64,000 nucleotides of DNA from an uncultured Desulfobacter sp. (GTDB lineage Bacteria > Desulfobacterota > Desulfobacteria > Desulfobacterales > Desulfobacteraceae), in contig NZ_OY762929.1 of NCBI RefSeq assembly GCF_963666675.1, positions 434,001-498,000 of the forward strand, written 5' to 3'. Below the pieces are notes generated by a model, which did not search any database, was not told the origin of the DNA, and worked only from the letters and a program-made list of their open reading frames with translations. Shown here one piece after another: positions 54,501-61,826 of the stretch. The translations under genes were made by a program, and so were the position numbers. Positions within the stretch are counted from its first letter, which is position 1; every line of letters begins with the position of its first letter.

Positions 54501-55021
54501 GTATCAATGAGGACGGCCTGTTCAAAAAACCACCAGTCGCAGTTCCGTGTGCCGGAGATCCCGGAAACGCTTTTGACTTCAGCAAAGGATGATGACAGGT
54601 CCGCGCTTTTAATGGCCGTGGTTTTGCCGGATCCGCTTTTACCGATGATCATGTACCACGGCAGCACATACAACGGATTTCCCTGTTTTTTCAGGTGGGA
54701 TTTTTTCAGGGCCTCCACAGACTGCTTCCACTTGACCTGCATCTCCCGCATGGCGTCACGGTCTTTTTCCGTTTTAAGATCCAGGTCGGCATTGTCCTGC
54801 TCAATGATCCGGCTGACAAATTTTTGTTCCCGTTTTTTGGCAATGATTTTTTGGATGAAAACGATTGCCAGCACAAATCCGACCATGCCGGCCACAAGAA
54901 ACGGGCTGACCCAGAGCGGCCATTTGGCCCAGATAACGGCCGCGTAAACCGCAACACCCATAAAAAGTAGAACCGCCAGCACCAGAAAAATTTTAAAAAA
55001 TAAAGAGATCCAGGTTTTCAT
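51515..55021 (-). CDS. tssM: TssM (IcmF), T6SS inner-membrane core complex protein
   Basis: 1168 residues. Two N-terminal membrane helices (about 8-28 and 32-55) precede a cytoplasmic NTPase-like domain with an intact Walker A GKSGSGKTTAI (about 132-142) and LIDTAGRY. A third helix near residue 440 leads to a large periplasmic part, ending with the IcmF C-terminal domain. It spans the cell wall, contacts TssJ, and anchors the baseplate with TssL. The gene starts directly after the tssL stop and overlaps tagF. Confidence 0.96.
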   Translation of the reverse strand: MKTWISLFFKIFLVLAVLLFMGVAVYAAVIWAKWPLWVSPFLVAGMVGFVLAIVFIQKIIAKKREQKFVSRIIEQDNADLDLKTEKDRDAMREMQVKWKQSVEALKKSHLKKQGNPLYVLPWYMIIGKSGSGKTTAIKSADLSSSFAEVKSVSGISGTRNCDWWFFEQAVLIDTAGRYSVRVDEERDKDEWQRFLQLLAKYRKKEPLNGLIVTVSVDELNTAQTQDLERQGRDLRKRVDELMRVLESKFPIYIMVTKCDLIQGMTGFCDTLSEDALGQAMGIVNHGFEQDSQGLVTQCFKSMGEQIRNLRLLIMQKTGQADTGPDLILFPKEFDGIESGLRAYVKGLFQENPYQESPLFRGIYFSSGCQEGTPFSSFLKDMGLISEQEVLPGTSRGLFLHDFFSKLLPSDRGLFTQTRRGAAWSRLTRNIGFAAWTTLIIFFCGILSFSFVKNLNIMKRAAAQFATSRALSGELISDIDTLEKFETAIKGVAERNRNWWIPRLGLTNSIEIEARLKEKYCRLIDSRFLDPFDKKMAENMIDFNAGTPQGVYISHVAHLVRRIHCIKAKLADSDINALTALPQPAFNTVDIGVGKEIVEDVQVKINSMYLNYLSWQGDTLVMNQRMNTLEKWLARVLSMEGKPLNWLVAWANSDPSLGIYSVSNFWGRNVDDTDLASVPAGFTIQGRKSIDNFIADIEHALANSLILAQKKRDFHRWYRTAYFDAWFGFITDFDKAKTRIPRREQWLELSNRVGRKKGPYMSLLDTMPKELGYFSRTETDTPADRTPDWVSLAKDLSTLDLQAVALRKAPKASSGVLGKAATAVKKGIDNVKTDPADSLHGMDPETMLRAAKNLMIYQDNLAALAPMVVSRRAAFDMANALYTEDPATSEIAFFKARKAFKTLKPMPAYKGKETELIWDLLEGPLNFFHQLTLNEAACTLQKKWEQGVLMEMQGIAGDQNKNALLLGQNGYVTKFINGPGKPFIKRTLRKGYQAAVLDGKSINFNPYFFKFLTRGIRAGKPMKPNYTVNISGMPTSANDESQFQPHATVLELICADKTTTLENLNFPVQNTFRWSPTSECDTMFTIKIGSLDLVKRYEGNLSFPKFLKEFPNGHHTFTPADFPEHRQDLARMGVKAIRVRYQMKGNRTVAGLVSATPGRVPGEIVTCWK

Positions 55022-55696
55022 TTACGGTATCCTGCTGATTAGGGTCGCACCAACGTTATGGAGTACAAATTTGTAGATGACACAAAGCAGGCCGAATACC
55101 ACCACCGGGGCGGCAAAGGCTGCGACATTGATAAGGGAAAACCCTTTGGATCGCATTTGAGGCGATGTGCTGTGATCCTTGATATAGGCTTCGGGAAACA
55201 GCTGCATGCGATCAAGATCCGGCAGATCCATGGAACTGCCGGTTAACAGTTTCAGGTTGGAAAGCCTGAGCTGCTCAATGAGCATCTCATCCCCCTGGTT
55301 GTGGTATTGACCGGTAAAGCCGAGACTTAAGCATATGTAGTAGACTTCACGCACCTGGTTCTGGTGGGGGCCGATGGTATTCATTTTCTGGAAGAACCGC
55401 TCCCCGGCATCCGAGGTATTAAAGTAGATTCGCTGGAGCTGTTCGCTTTGCCAGTAAGTTTTGCCTTCCCAGCCGGACCGCATGATGATTTCATCTATCC
55501 AGGCAAACACCGCAAATTTGGCAAGTTCATAATCTTCCCTTGGCAGATGGGCGTTGTCGCACATGGCCTGGCTTTCGGTGATCAGGCGGTTTATGTGGGC
55601 CCGGGCCTGGTCAAAGGCAATGGTGTTTGTCCCGTTTTTTTTGTAGAGAATAATGGTATAGGCCATCATGTCGGTGAAACAGTCTGAAAGGCGCAT
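55022..55696 (-). CDS. tssL: TssL (DotU), T6SS membrane complex protein
   Basis: 224 residues: a cytoplasmic DotU domain (about 1-180; YELAKFAVFAWIDEIIM and VYYICLSLGFTGQY are hallmarks) and one C-terminal membrane helix (about 190-212). There is no peptidoglycan-binding OmpA domain, so anchoring to the wall must come from other proteins, perhaps the two LysM lipoproteins of the locus. It lies 2 bases after tssK and abuts tssM. Confidence 0.95.
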   Translation of the reverse strand: MRLSDCFTDMMAYTIILYKKNGTNTIAFDQARAHINRLITESQAMCDNAHLPREDYELAKFAVFAWIDEIIMRSGWEGKTYWQSEQLQRIYFNTSDAGERFFQKMNTIGPHQNQVREVYYICLSLGFTGQYHNQGDEMLIEQLRLSNLKLLTGSSMDLPDLDRMQLFPEAYIKDHSTSPQMRSKGFSLINVAAFAAPVVVFGLLCVIYKFVLHNVGATLISRIP

Positions 55697-55698
55697 GG

Positions 55699-57084
55699 TT
55701 AATTTCTCCTTACGATCATCAGTTCGACCTTGAGGTCATCCGGGGCCGTATCCCAGTACAGGGCGATATTGTTGCCGGCCTCCACCGGGGCCCACAGCTT
55801 GCTGGTGTGATCGATCTGAAAATATACCGCATTGGACTTTCTGGGCAGTTCCTGGGGAATGGTCTCCAACGGATTGAGCCGGGCCCCGGGCAACGATTGT
55901 GCAATGAGAATGGGCAGCGACTCCCTGGCACTGAGCTTGGCAATATGTTTGATGGATTCGGTGATGCTGTCGGCCGAGGCTTCGGATTCGAGCATCAGAT
56001 AAAACCTGCCCGATCCTTCAAAGAGATTCGGGGCCAGCTCCGCGGTGAAATAGGTGCCGTCAAAGTGAAGCGGTATAATATATTCCGGGCCTGCCGTGAT
56101 CTCATCCAGCAGGCGGGTGATCAGATGCTGGGCCTGGGTAAAGCATTCCCAAAGTTGTTTGTGGTCGTAGTCCGTGACAAGGGTGGTGCCGTCGGCAAGC
56201 TCTCCGTTGGCCGAAATTTCTGCCGAAAAAGAGGAGAGTTCCCCGATAATCTGCCGCAAAATCCCGTACACCGACCAGGGCGCGGCCAGGGTGGTGCCGG
56301 TGACATGCTCAAGCAAGGGCAGGTACCGGTTCAATGAACGAAGGGCCATCATGTAGACCATATCCCTGGAACCAAACTCTGCGGTGTGAACCCCTTTGGT
56401 CCGCTTCACCGATTCAAGCTGCCGGGCCTTGGCCGACAACTGGTCCCGGATCTCCTTGACAATGCCCGAAAGCGTGTCGCAGCCGGAGAGGCATAAGCAG
56501 GGTGGTATGAACCGGGTATCAACCTTCACCTCTTCAAGGCTGCGCTGGAGGCGTGCAATGGGGATCAGGTGAAAATTTCCCTGGTGTTTAATTTCCGTTT
56601 CCCAGAAAATTTTTACCAGGAACTGCATCTGTTTGATTTCAGCTGTGGGGCCGTCCCCATGAATATCGTCCATTTCCTGTGGGGTACCGGCAAAAATGAA
56701 CCGGCTGTTCAGATCCTCGCCTTGATTCGGTTCCGGTGCAATACCGACATTGCTTCCGGCATGGTCCAGTTTTTTTATGCCCAGATAAACGGTAAATGAT
56801 TTTCCGCCGTCGGCCCATGCCGTTTCAAATGAGCGGGCAAACAGCTGGGCATTGTCCCCGATTATGACGTGGGAATAATCGGGGAATATGAACTCGCCTT
56901 TGGGGACGTCAAACACAAAATTGGCAAGGGCCCCCTGATCAATCTTCACATGGCCCACGCCCCAGAAATAGGGGACGTTGTATTTATACCATGGGTCCAG
57001 AAGCGACCGGTTATACAGATCATTGAGCTGGAAATGGTGGGGCTGCAGGAAAAGCCCCTGGTGCCAGAAAATCGGTTTAACCAT
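55699..57084 (-). CDS. tssK: TssK, T6SS baseplate-membrane connector
   Basis: 461 residues. The start KPIFWHQGLFLQPHHFQ is the family hallmark; LSKLSARESLPILIAQSLPG-type segments and a late NAVYFQIDHTSKLWAPV follow. TssK trimers join the baseplate wedge to TssL/TssM. It follows tssJ by 5 bases with AAAGGT overlapping the tssJ stop. Confidence 0.96.
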   Translation of the reverse strand: MVKPIFWHQGLFLQPHHFQLNDLYNRSLLDPWYKYNVPYFWGVGHVKIDQGALANFVFDVPKGEFIFPDYSHVIIGDNAQLFARSFETAWADGGKSFTVYLGIKKLDHAGSNVGIAPEPNQGEDLNSRFIFAGTPQEMDDIHGDGPTAEIKQMQFLVKIFWETEIKHQGNFHLIPIARLQRSLEEVKVDTRFIPPCLCLSGCDTLSGIVKEIRDQLSAKARQLESVKRTKGVHTAEFGSRDMVYMMALRSLNRYLPLLEHVTGTTLAAPWSVYGILRQIIGELSSFSAEISANGELADGTTLVTDYDHKQLWECFTQAQHLITRLLDEITAGPEYIIPLHFDGTYFTAELAPNLFEGSGRFYLMLESEASADSITESIKHIAKLSARESLPILIAQSLPGARLNPLETIPQELPRKSNAVYFQIDHTSKLWAPVEAGNNIALYWDTAPDDLKVELMIVRRN

Positions 57085-57089
57085 GATGT

Positions 57090-57641
57090 TTACCTTTCAG
57101 CGGTCTCCTTGACCTCAACTTTGTCGATCTGTTGGGGTCCAAGATAGATCGTAAGGTCCAACGGTGCGGGCATTTTTTTGCGTTCCTTGGAGAAAAAACC
57201 TTTTTCTTCGATCATGACGGGAATTTGCACAAGGCGGGTGATACGGTCTTTTTCAAGGGTGTAATATCCGGCCACAATTGCCAGGTATTTTGCACTTTCA
57301 GCCCGGTTCATGACGATGGTGGTGGTTTCCCCTGGATTGACGATCAGATGCTTGGATGATGCCACACTTGAATCAAATACCTTGCATCCAAGCAGTTTGT
57401 ATAGCCCGCTTTGATCTGAACAAAGCTGGTTGAATCCGTTGGGGTCCTTGAGCTGGTAAAAACAGGTATAAAGGGTATGGGCCTTTTTATTGTCCTGGTT
57501 GAGCATGGGATCCGCCACAACTTGAATTTTTACGGCATCTTTTTCGTAGGCCCACTGGGGCGGGGGGATCTCTTTTTTTGAACAGGCAAAAAGCGTTAGT
57601 AACGCACACACAAAAGCCGGTATTATAAAAATATTTTTCAA
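57090..57641 (-). CDS. tssJ: TssJ, T6SS outer-membrane lipoprotein
   Basis: 183 residues from the TTG at 57639-57641, seven bases after AAGGAG. It gives a clean lipoprotein signal MKNIFIIPAFVCALLTLFAC. A longer frame from 57677 overlaps the previous gene and would put charged residues before the signal. The mature part has the TssJ pattern: AVKIQVVADPMLN and a long beta-sandwich with FFSKERKKMPAPLDLTIYLG near the end. It anchors TssM to the outer membrane. Confidence 0.9.
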   Translation of the reverse strand: MKNIFIIPAFVCALLTLFACSKKEIPPPQWAYEKDAVKIQVVADPMLNQDNKKAHTLYTCFYQLKDPNGFNQLCSDQSGLYKLLGCKVFDSSVASSKHLIVNPGETTTIVMNRAESAKYLAIVAGYYTLEKDRITRLVQIPVMIEEKGFFSKERKKMPAPLDLTIYLGPQQIDKVEVKETAER

Positions 57642-57655
57642 CGTTTTTCTCCTTT

Positions 57656-58387
57656 TCAAATGGATATTTTCTGACAATTTCTTTCAAACTCCCTTAAAAA
57701 TGATTCCATGAAACGTCCTGACTCAAACCATTGTTCGATCTTTTCAAATTTATTCACATATTCGTCGTAGTACTTTGACTTTTTCATGGGGCTCAGCCTG
57801 GATGCGCCGGAGTCCCGGGCAATGGTTTCGGGACTCAGTTCCCTGATGATCTCTTTGACCTTTGCATGGGCGGCCCGTTTGCTTGCCTGCTGGGATTCGA
57901 AAAAGGCTTTGCCGATCTGGCCGATGTAGCTGTCCAGTGTCCGGCCGTGCCCGGCCCCTTCGAGGTGGTAGCCTATGACCTGGCGGATGGTCTGGTCTGA
58001 ATCCTGTTTGCCCATAAGGGTGGTGTTGATGGTGCCAATCAGCTGGTTCAAGGCTTCAAACACGGTGTTGATGGATTCCGCCAGGCTTTCCAACAGTTCA
58101 TCGGAGTTCATATCTGCCTGGGATACGTTCCGGCCGAGCAGCAGTTTTATTACCCGAGCCAGGACATGGTCGTCAATTACCATATTTTCCTGGGTGTTGT
58201 TCGCGGCACAGGCGGCATGTTCAAAGTCCTGGATCAGCCTGTCAAGAACGTCCCGGCGGCTGTCTTTATCAAGATTTGCCAGTACGGCTTCCAGGTGTGA
58301 TTCAATGGTATCTTCTTTGGCATCGTCTGCGTAAATGGCTTTAATCTGTTCTTTTAATGATTGGTGTGAAATGTCTAAACTGTTCAT
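57656..58387 (-). CDS. TagH C-terminal-like T6SS protein lacking an FHA domain
   Basis: 243 residues, helical and soluble. The middle (about 60-170) and the C-terminal segment KKSKYYDEYVNKFEKIEQWFESGRFMESF (key residues YYDEY and W of EQWF) resemble the C-terminal domain of T6SS FHA proteins (TagH/VasC type), in which a Y/W-x-x-Y motif precedes the end. Here no FHA domain is attached; the FHA domain is on a separate protein at 27432. It precedes tssJ in the structural operon. The assignment is by resemblance and position. Confidence 0.6.
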   Translation of the reverse strand: MNSLDISHQSLKEQIKAIYADDAKEDTIESHLEAVLANLDKDSRRDVLDRLIQDFEHAACAANNTQENMVIDDHVLARVIKLLLGRNVSQADMNSDELLESLAESINTVFEALNQLIGTINTTLMGKQDSDQTIRQVIGYHLEGAGHGRTLDSYIGQIGKAFFESQQASKRAAHAKVKEIIRELSPETIARDSGASRLSPMKKSKYYDEYVNKFEKIEQWFESGRFMESFLREFERNCQKISI

Positions 58388-58407
58388 ATTCCTCTGTGTC
58401 CCGGGAT

Positions 58408-60459
58408 CTATTTTTTGGGGGGAAGTATGACGGTTTTATCAAAGTCATCATCTTCACTAAAAAAATTGTCGCTGTTGTCAGGGGTGTCGTCCGGCGGCAC
58501 GCCGGTGCCGGAGGTTAAAATGACGGTTTCTTCCATGTCTTCGAACTCTTTTTCCGGTTCCGGTGCTTGGGGGATTGATCCCGTTTTCAGCACAACGGTT
58601 TCCTGGATATCTTCAAATTCACTGGGTGCCGGATCGGCATTCGCCTGTGTACCAAGCACCACTGTTTCCTGCATCTGTTCAAAGTCGTTTTGATCTGTTG
58701 TATACATAATCTTTTGGGGCGGAACATCGGATGCTTGTTTGATGCCTTCGCTTGAAGAGAGTACAACGGTCTCCATGACATCTTCATCCAGGTCCGGTTC
58801 TGCTGGAGCCTGGCTTTCCCATTTTGATTTAAGGCGTTTCAGGATGTCGGCAATGGCCTGGTTTGTCGGCGCGTCCTTTTGTGCCGTTTCCGTGGGCGGT
58901 GTCTCTGGGGTTTCTTGTGTATGTGCCTCGGCAGCCGGCACGACAGGGTCTGTTTTTATTTGCAGATTTTTGCTGAAAAGCTCTGATTTTACCGCTTTTT
59001 GTATGTCATCGACCTGCCGGATGCAGGTGTTGATAAACGCGGGGAAATCTAAGATCTCTTTTTCTTTGATTAAAGACCCTGCAAATTGAATGGTCCGAAT
59101 CCATAACCCATGCCAGGACTCCGCCAAGGAGACAGGCGCAGGGTTCCAGAATATATTTTCCGGCTTAAACAAGTCCTGGGTATTATCTGCCCATTCGTCT
59201 TCACCTGTTCGCTGCAGCAAATCCGCCCCGGACTGAAAAACGGTCTGTGCATCATGTTCATGGTTTACAAAAAAGATGTAAAGGCACAATTGCGCAATGA
59301 AATTGGTGTGCCGGTTATCTGCCATGGATGTTTGGAAAAGATCCATGGGCCGGGTGGTGACAAGGTCGAGCAGCTGAAGCTCATAATCCCAGAAAAAAGG
59401 CATCATGCCGCCATCTGATTTTGTGTTGATCCAGATGCTGTCCATATTGAGCCCATATATGGGCTTAAACTGCTCGGTTAATCTTTTTTCAACGGATGTG
59501 AGGACCTTTTTTAAGAACGCATATTTTAAAAATAAAGTTTCAAGCCAGAGTCTGGGATCATCTTTGAACACGTATTGGGATGACTCATGGCCGGATGGTT
59601 GGACGGTGTCGAGACTGAACGGCAAAGATTGTGGGGCAGATGCCGTGCCGTTGGATAAGCGTTGTAAAAACTGGGTCCCGGTCATCCTGCAGGCATTAAA
59701 TACAAGCATGTAAAATGGATAAAAAGATAGGAATCCAATGCGGGATAATGCGTTTTGGCCGGTCAAATAACAGGCGCTGTGTTCCGGGCAGTCCGCGCAT
59801 GGGAAGCCATTGGGAACCGCCTTCCTTATGTTGCTGAAACGCTTGATCAGACCGTGCCGGTCCAGAACACCGGCCGGGTCGTCCGCCTGTCCTGCATAGG
59901 CGTAAAAAAAATGGCTTGAATGGGATGCATGACATTGCGGGCAGAAAAGATAACGGTTCAGACCGGTATGAAATGAATCCAGTCCTGCTTTTTTTAGAAT
60001 ACCATCGTCTTTGCAAAGCACCAGTTCTCCGCCGCACTCCGGGCATGGGGGGTGGAAAAAGCGGTGTTTAAAGCCGCAGTAAAAAAGCGGTTTCAGCTGG
60101 GCCGCTTCATGGCCGGGGCCGGTCATGGTGAATGTGCCGGGGGCCTGGGAAAAAAAATGGATGGTGTCCAGCCAGGCCTGGTCCAGTGTTGTGTTGGTCT
60201 GGGAACAGAAGGAATCTGTGTCGGAAAAACCTTCGTCTTTTTGAATCATCATGAATACGGGCTGAAAAATTCGGTTTGACCCATCACACTTGAGCCCGCC
60301 TTTAATCAGACGACTGAAAGGCTTTGGCGGCCCGGCAGATTGAAAGGGAAAGGGGTGTGACGTCCCCTGGGGATTGTCTTGTCGCAAGACATAAATATCT
60401 AGTAAAATCCCCTTGTTGCCGGATTCCAGGTATGGAAGTAAAGATAATGTTTTTTCCAT
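58408..60459 (-). CDS. T6SS-locus protein with zinc-ribbon-like cysteines and five T-V-V/I-L repeats (probable FHA ligand)
   Basis: 683 residues, first gene of the structural operon, preceded by the conserved leader. The N-terminal 250 residues contain Cys clusters (CPECGGE, FCPQCH, CADCPEHSAC) that look metal-binding. A helical middle (about 270-500) has no domain I recognise. The C-terminal 130 residues are acidic and disordered-looking and carry five spaced motifs, METVVL, QETVVL, QETVVL, EETVIL and DKTVIL (Thr near 564, 599, 621, 645 and 676), mostly preceded by D/E-F-E. Such repeats fit phospho-Thr sites for the locus's kinase and FHA protein. No signal peptide. Not a known core Tss protein. 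Confidence 0.75.
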   Translation of the reverse strand: MEKTLSLLPYLESGNKGILLDIYVLRQDNPQGTSHPFPFQSAGPPKPFSRLIKGGLKCDGSNRIFQPVFMMIQKDEGFSDTDSFCSQTNTTLDQAWLDTIHFFSQAPGTFTMTGPGHEAAQLKPLFYCGFKHRFFHPPCPECGGELVLCKDDGILKKAGLDSFHTGLNRYLFCPQCHASHSSHFFYAYAGQADDPAGVLDRHGLIKRFSNIRKAVPNGFPCADCPEHSACYLTGQNALSRIGFLSFYPFYMLVFNACRMTGTQFLQRLSNGTASAPQSLPFSLDTVQPSGHESSQYVFKDDPRLWLETLFLKYAFLKKVLTSVEKRLTEQFKPIYGLNMDSIWINTKSDGGMMPFFWDYELQLLDLVTTRPMDLFQTSMADNRHTNFIAQLCLYIFFVNHEHDAQTVFQSGADLLQRTGEDEWADNTQDLFKPENIFWNPAPVSLAESWHGLWIRTIQFAGSLIKEKEILDFPAFINTCIRQVDDIQKAVKSELFSKNLQIKTDPVVPAAEAHTQETPETPPTETAQKDAPTNQAIADILKRLKSKWESQAPAEPDLDEDVMETVVLSSSEGIKQASDVPPQKIMYTTDQNDFEQMQETVVLGTQANADPAPSEFEDIQETVVLKTGSIPQAPEPEKEFEDMEETVILTSGTGVPPDDTPDNSDNFFSEDDDFDKTVILPPKK

Positions 60460-60493
60460 GTCCGCCCGCTTTGATCCAAATTACTTAAGTAAG

Positions 60494-60580
60494 GGTCATG
60501 GGCCAATCCGGGGCATCAACATCCGGACATCACCCACAGCAAAATATGAAAGTAACCTGCCAAATTTTTGGCACTTTCAT
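60494..60580 (-). promoter_or_regulatory. T6SS-linked conserved leader element, copy 3 (candidate structured RNA)
   Basis: On the minus strand, the element has the same 87-base layout as copy 1 at 24966 and ends 34 bases before the ATG of the first structural-operon gene. The first hairpin is ATGAAAGT/ACTTTCAT with an extra inner stem GCCAAA/TTTGGC. The second has conserved TGGG/CCCA and inner TCCGG (60527-60523) with CCGGA (60511-60507), which differs from copy 1 (CCTGG/CCAGG) by two base-pair-preserving changes. The loop keeps TGTTGAT. It sits in the only gap between the structural operon and the methyltransferase gene. Confidence 0.7.
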
Positions 60581-60701
60581 ACGAAACTAAAATGTTTTTG
60601 AAGAACACCCATGGGCTGATCCGATCTATAAATACAGAGGCTCAACGCACAGGAACGCTGAAAGATCCATTTGAGAACATTAGCGTCTATATCTTATAAA
60701 A

Positions 60702-61682
60702 TCAAGTCCGAACAGGAGTTCCACCGTCCAGAACGATTCGCCAGCACCGGTGAATCTGTTTCTTCTTGGAGGCATAATCTTCGGGGATTGTCTCCCCGGT
60801 AATCTCTTTAATATCATGGGCGTCCAGCTTGTTTTCATCCAGGGAGAAATTCTGGTGGTTGGTGGAAAAAAACACCGTGCTTCCCGGACGCATGAGCCTG
60901 AAGACCTGGTTGAGCAAAAACGGATAGTCCTTGGCAATATCGAAGTGTTTGTTGTCCATGCGCGTTGTGGAATAGGAGGGCGGGTCCACCACGGCCAGGT
61001 CGTATCTGTGTTTGAGGTGAACCGCTTTTTTTAAAAAATTAAAGGTATCCATCTGAACCTGGGTGTGACAGGGCGCCGAAAGCGCGTTCAGGGCCAGATT
61101 CTCTTTGACCCAGGTGATGGCGGTTTCGGACCGGTCCACGGACAGGGTGGAGGCCGCCCCGCCCTTGGCCGCATAGCATGTGAATGCCCCGGTGTAGCAA
61201 TAGAGGTTTAAAAAATCCTTGCCCCGGGCCATCTGCCTGACCATCTCCCGTGTGTTCCTGTGGTCGGAAAAAAGCCCCGTATCCACATAGTCGCTGGGGT
61301 TGATCAAAAACTGAAGATCCCGTTCCTGCATGGGAATTTTTTCATTTTTTGTATTAATTCTTTGGTACCGCGCCCCGTCCTTGATGCCTGCTTTGCGGAT
61401 TTTAAGGTGCAGGTTTTTTTCGGGAACATCAAGGGCCTGGGCCACCGCTTTCCCCATCAGGGGCAGCCAGTCCGGGGTGGATTGCTTTCTGGCATATTCG
61501 CCGACCACAAGATGTCCGGCATACCAGTCCACCACGGCCCTGATTTCGGGGATGTCCCAGTCATAGAGCCGGAACACTTCCAGGTTTTGCTTGGTGAACC
61601 GTTTATATAAATGCTTGAATCTTTTTTTCACCCGGTTGGCCAGCATTTGGGCCTGGGCTTGGTATTTTTCACTGGTTTCCAT
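60702..61682 (-). CDS. Class I SAM-dependent methyltransferase, RlmK-like (23S rRNA)
   Basis: 326 residues. The N-terminal part is a small RNA-contact region, and the catalytic half has DTGLFSDHRNTREMV, LNLYCYTGAFTCYAAKGGA (SAM motif I), VDRSETAITWVKENLALN and the catalytic VDPPSYST. These match the RlmK half of RlmKL, which makes m7G2069 in 23S rRNA. The RlmL half and THUMP domain are missing, so it is a stand-alone RlmK-type enzyme. The protein ends a few bases before the T6SS leader region. Exact target site is inferred. Confidence 0.85.
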   Translation of the reverse strand: METSEKYQAQAQMLANRVKKRFKHLYKRFTKQNLEVFRLYDWDIPEIRAVVDWYAGHLVVGEYARKQSTPDWLPLMGKAVAQALDVPEKNLHLKIRKAGIKDGARYQRINTKNEKIPMQERDLQFLINPSDYVDTGLFSDHRNTREMVRQMARGKDFLNLYCYTGAFTCYAAKGGAASTLSVDRSETAITWVKENLALNALSAPCHTQVQMDTFNFLKKAVHLKHRYDLAVVDPPSYSTTRMDNKHFDIAKDYPFLLNQVFRLMRPGSTVFFSTNHQNFSLDENKLDAHDIKEITGETIPEDYASKKKQIHRCWRIVLDGGTPVRT

Positions 61683-61736
61683 GGCACATGGTCATACATC
61701 ATTCAAAGTTTAATGGCAAGAAAGGCAACGGCGAAG

Positions 61737-61766
61737 GCTATCGGGATCGATATCGATCCCGATAGC
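61737..61766. repeat. Perfect 30-bp palindrome
   Basis: A fully self-complementary 30-base sequence with no spacer, centred on TCGATATCGA, lies between the end of ald and the start of the methyltransferase gene. It could form a cruciform, act as a REP-like end structure for ald, or bind a dimeric protein. No second copy is seen in the window. Confidence 0.7.
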
Positions 61767-61826
61767 GAAGTCACAATAGCTTGCAAAATTATAAATACGA
61801 TCACTCTGTAGCCAAGGGCGCTTTTT

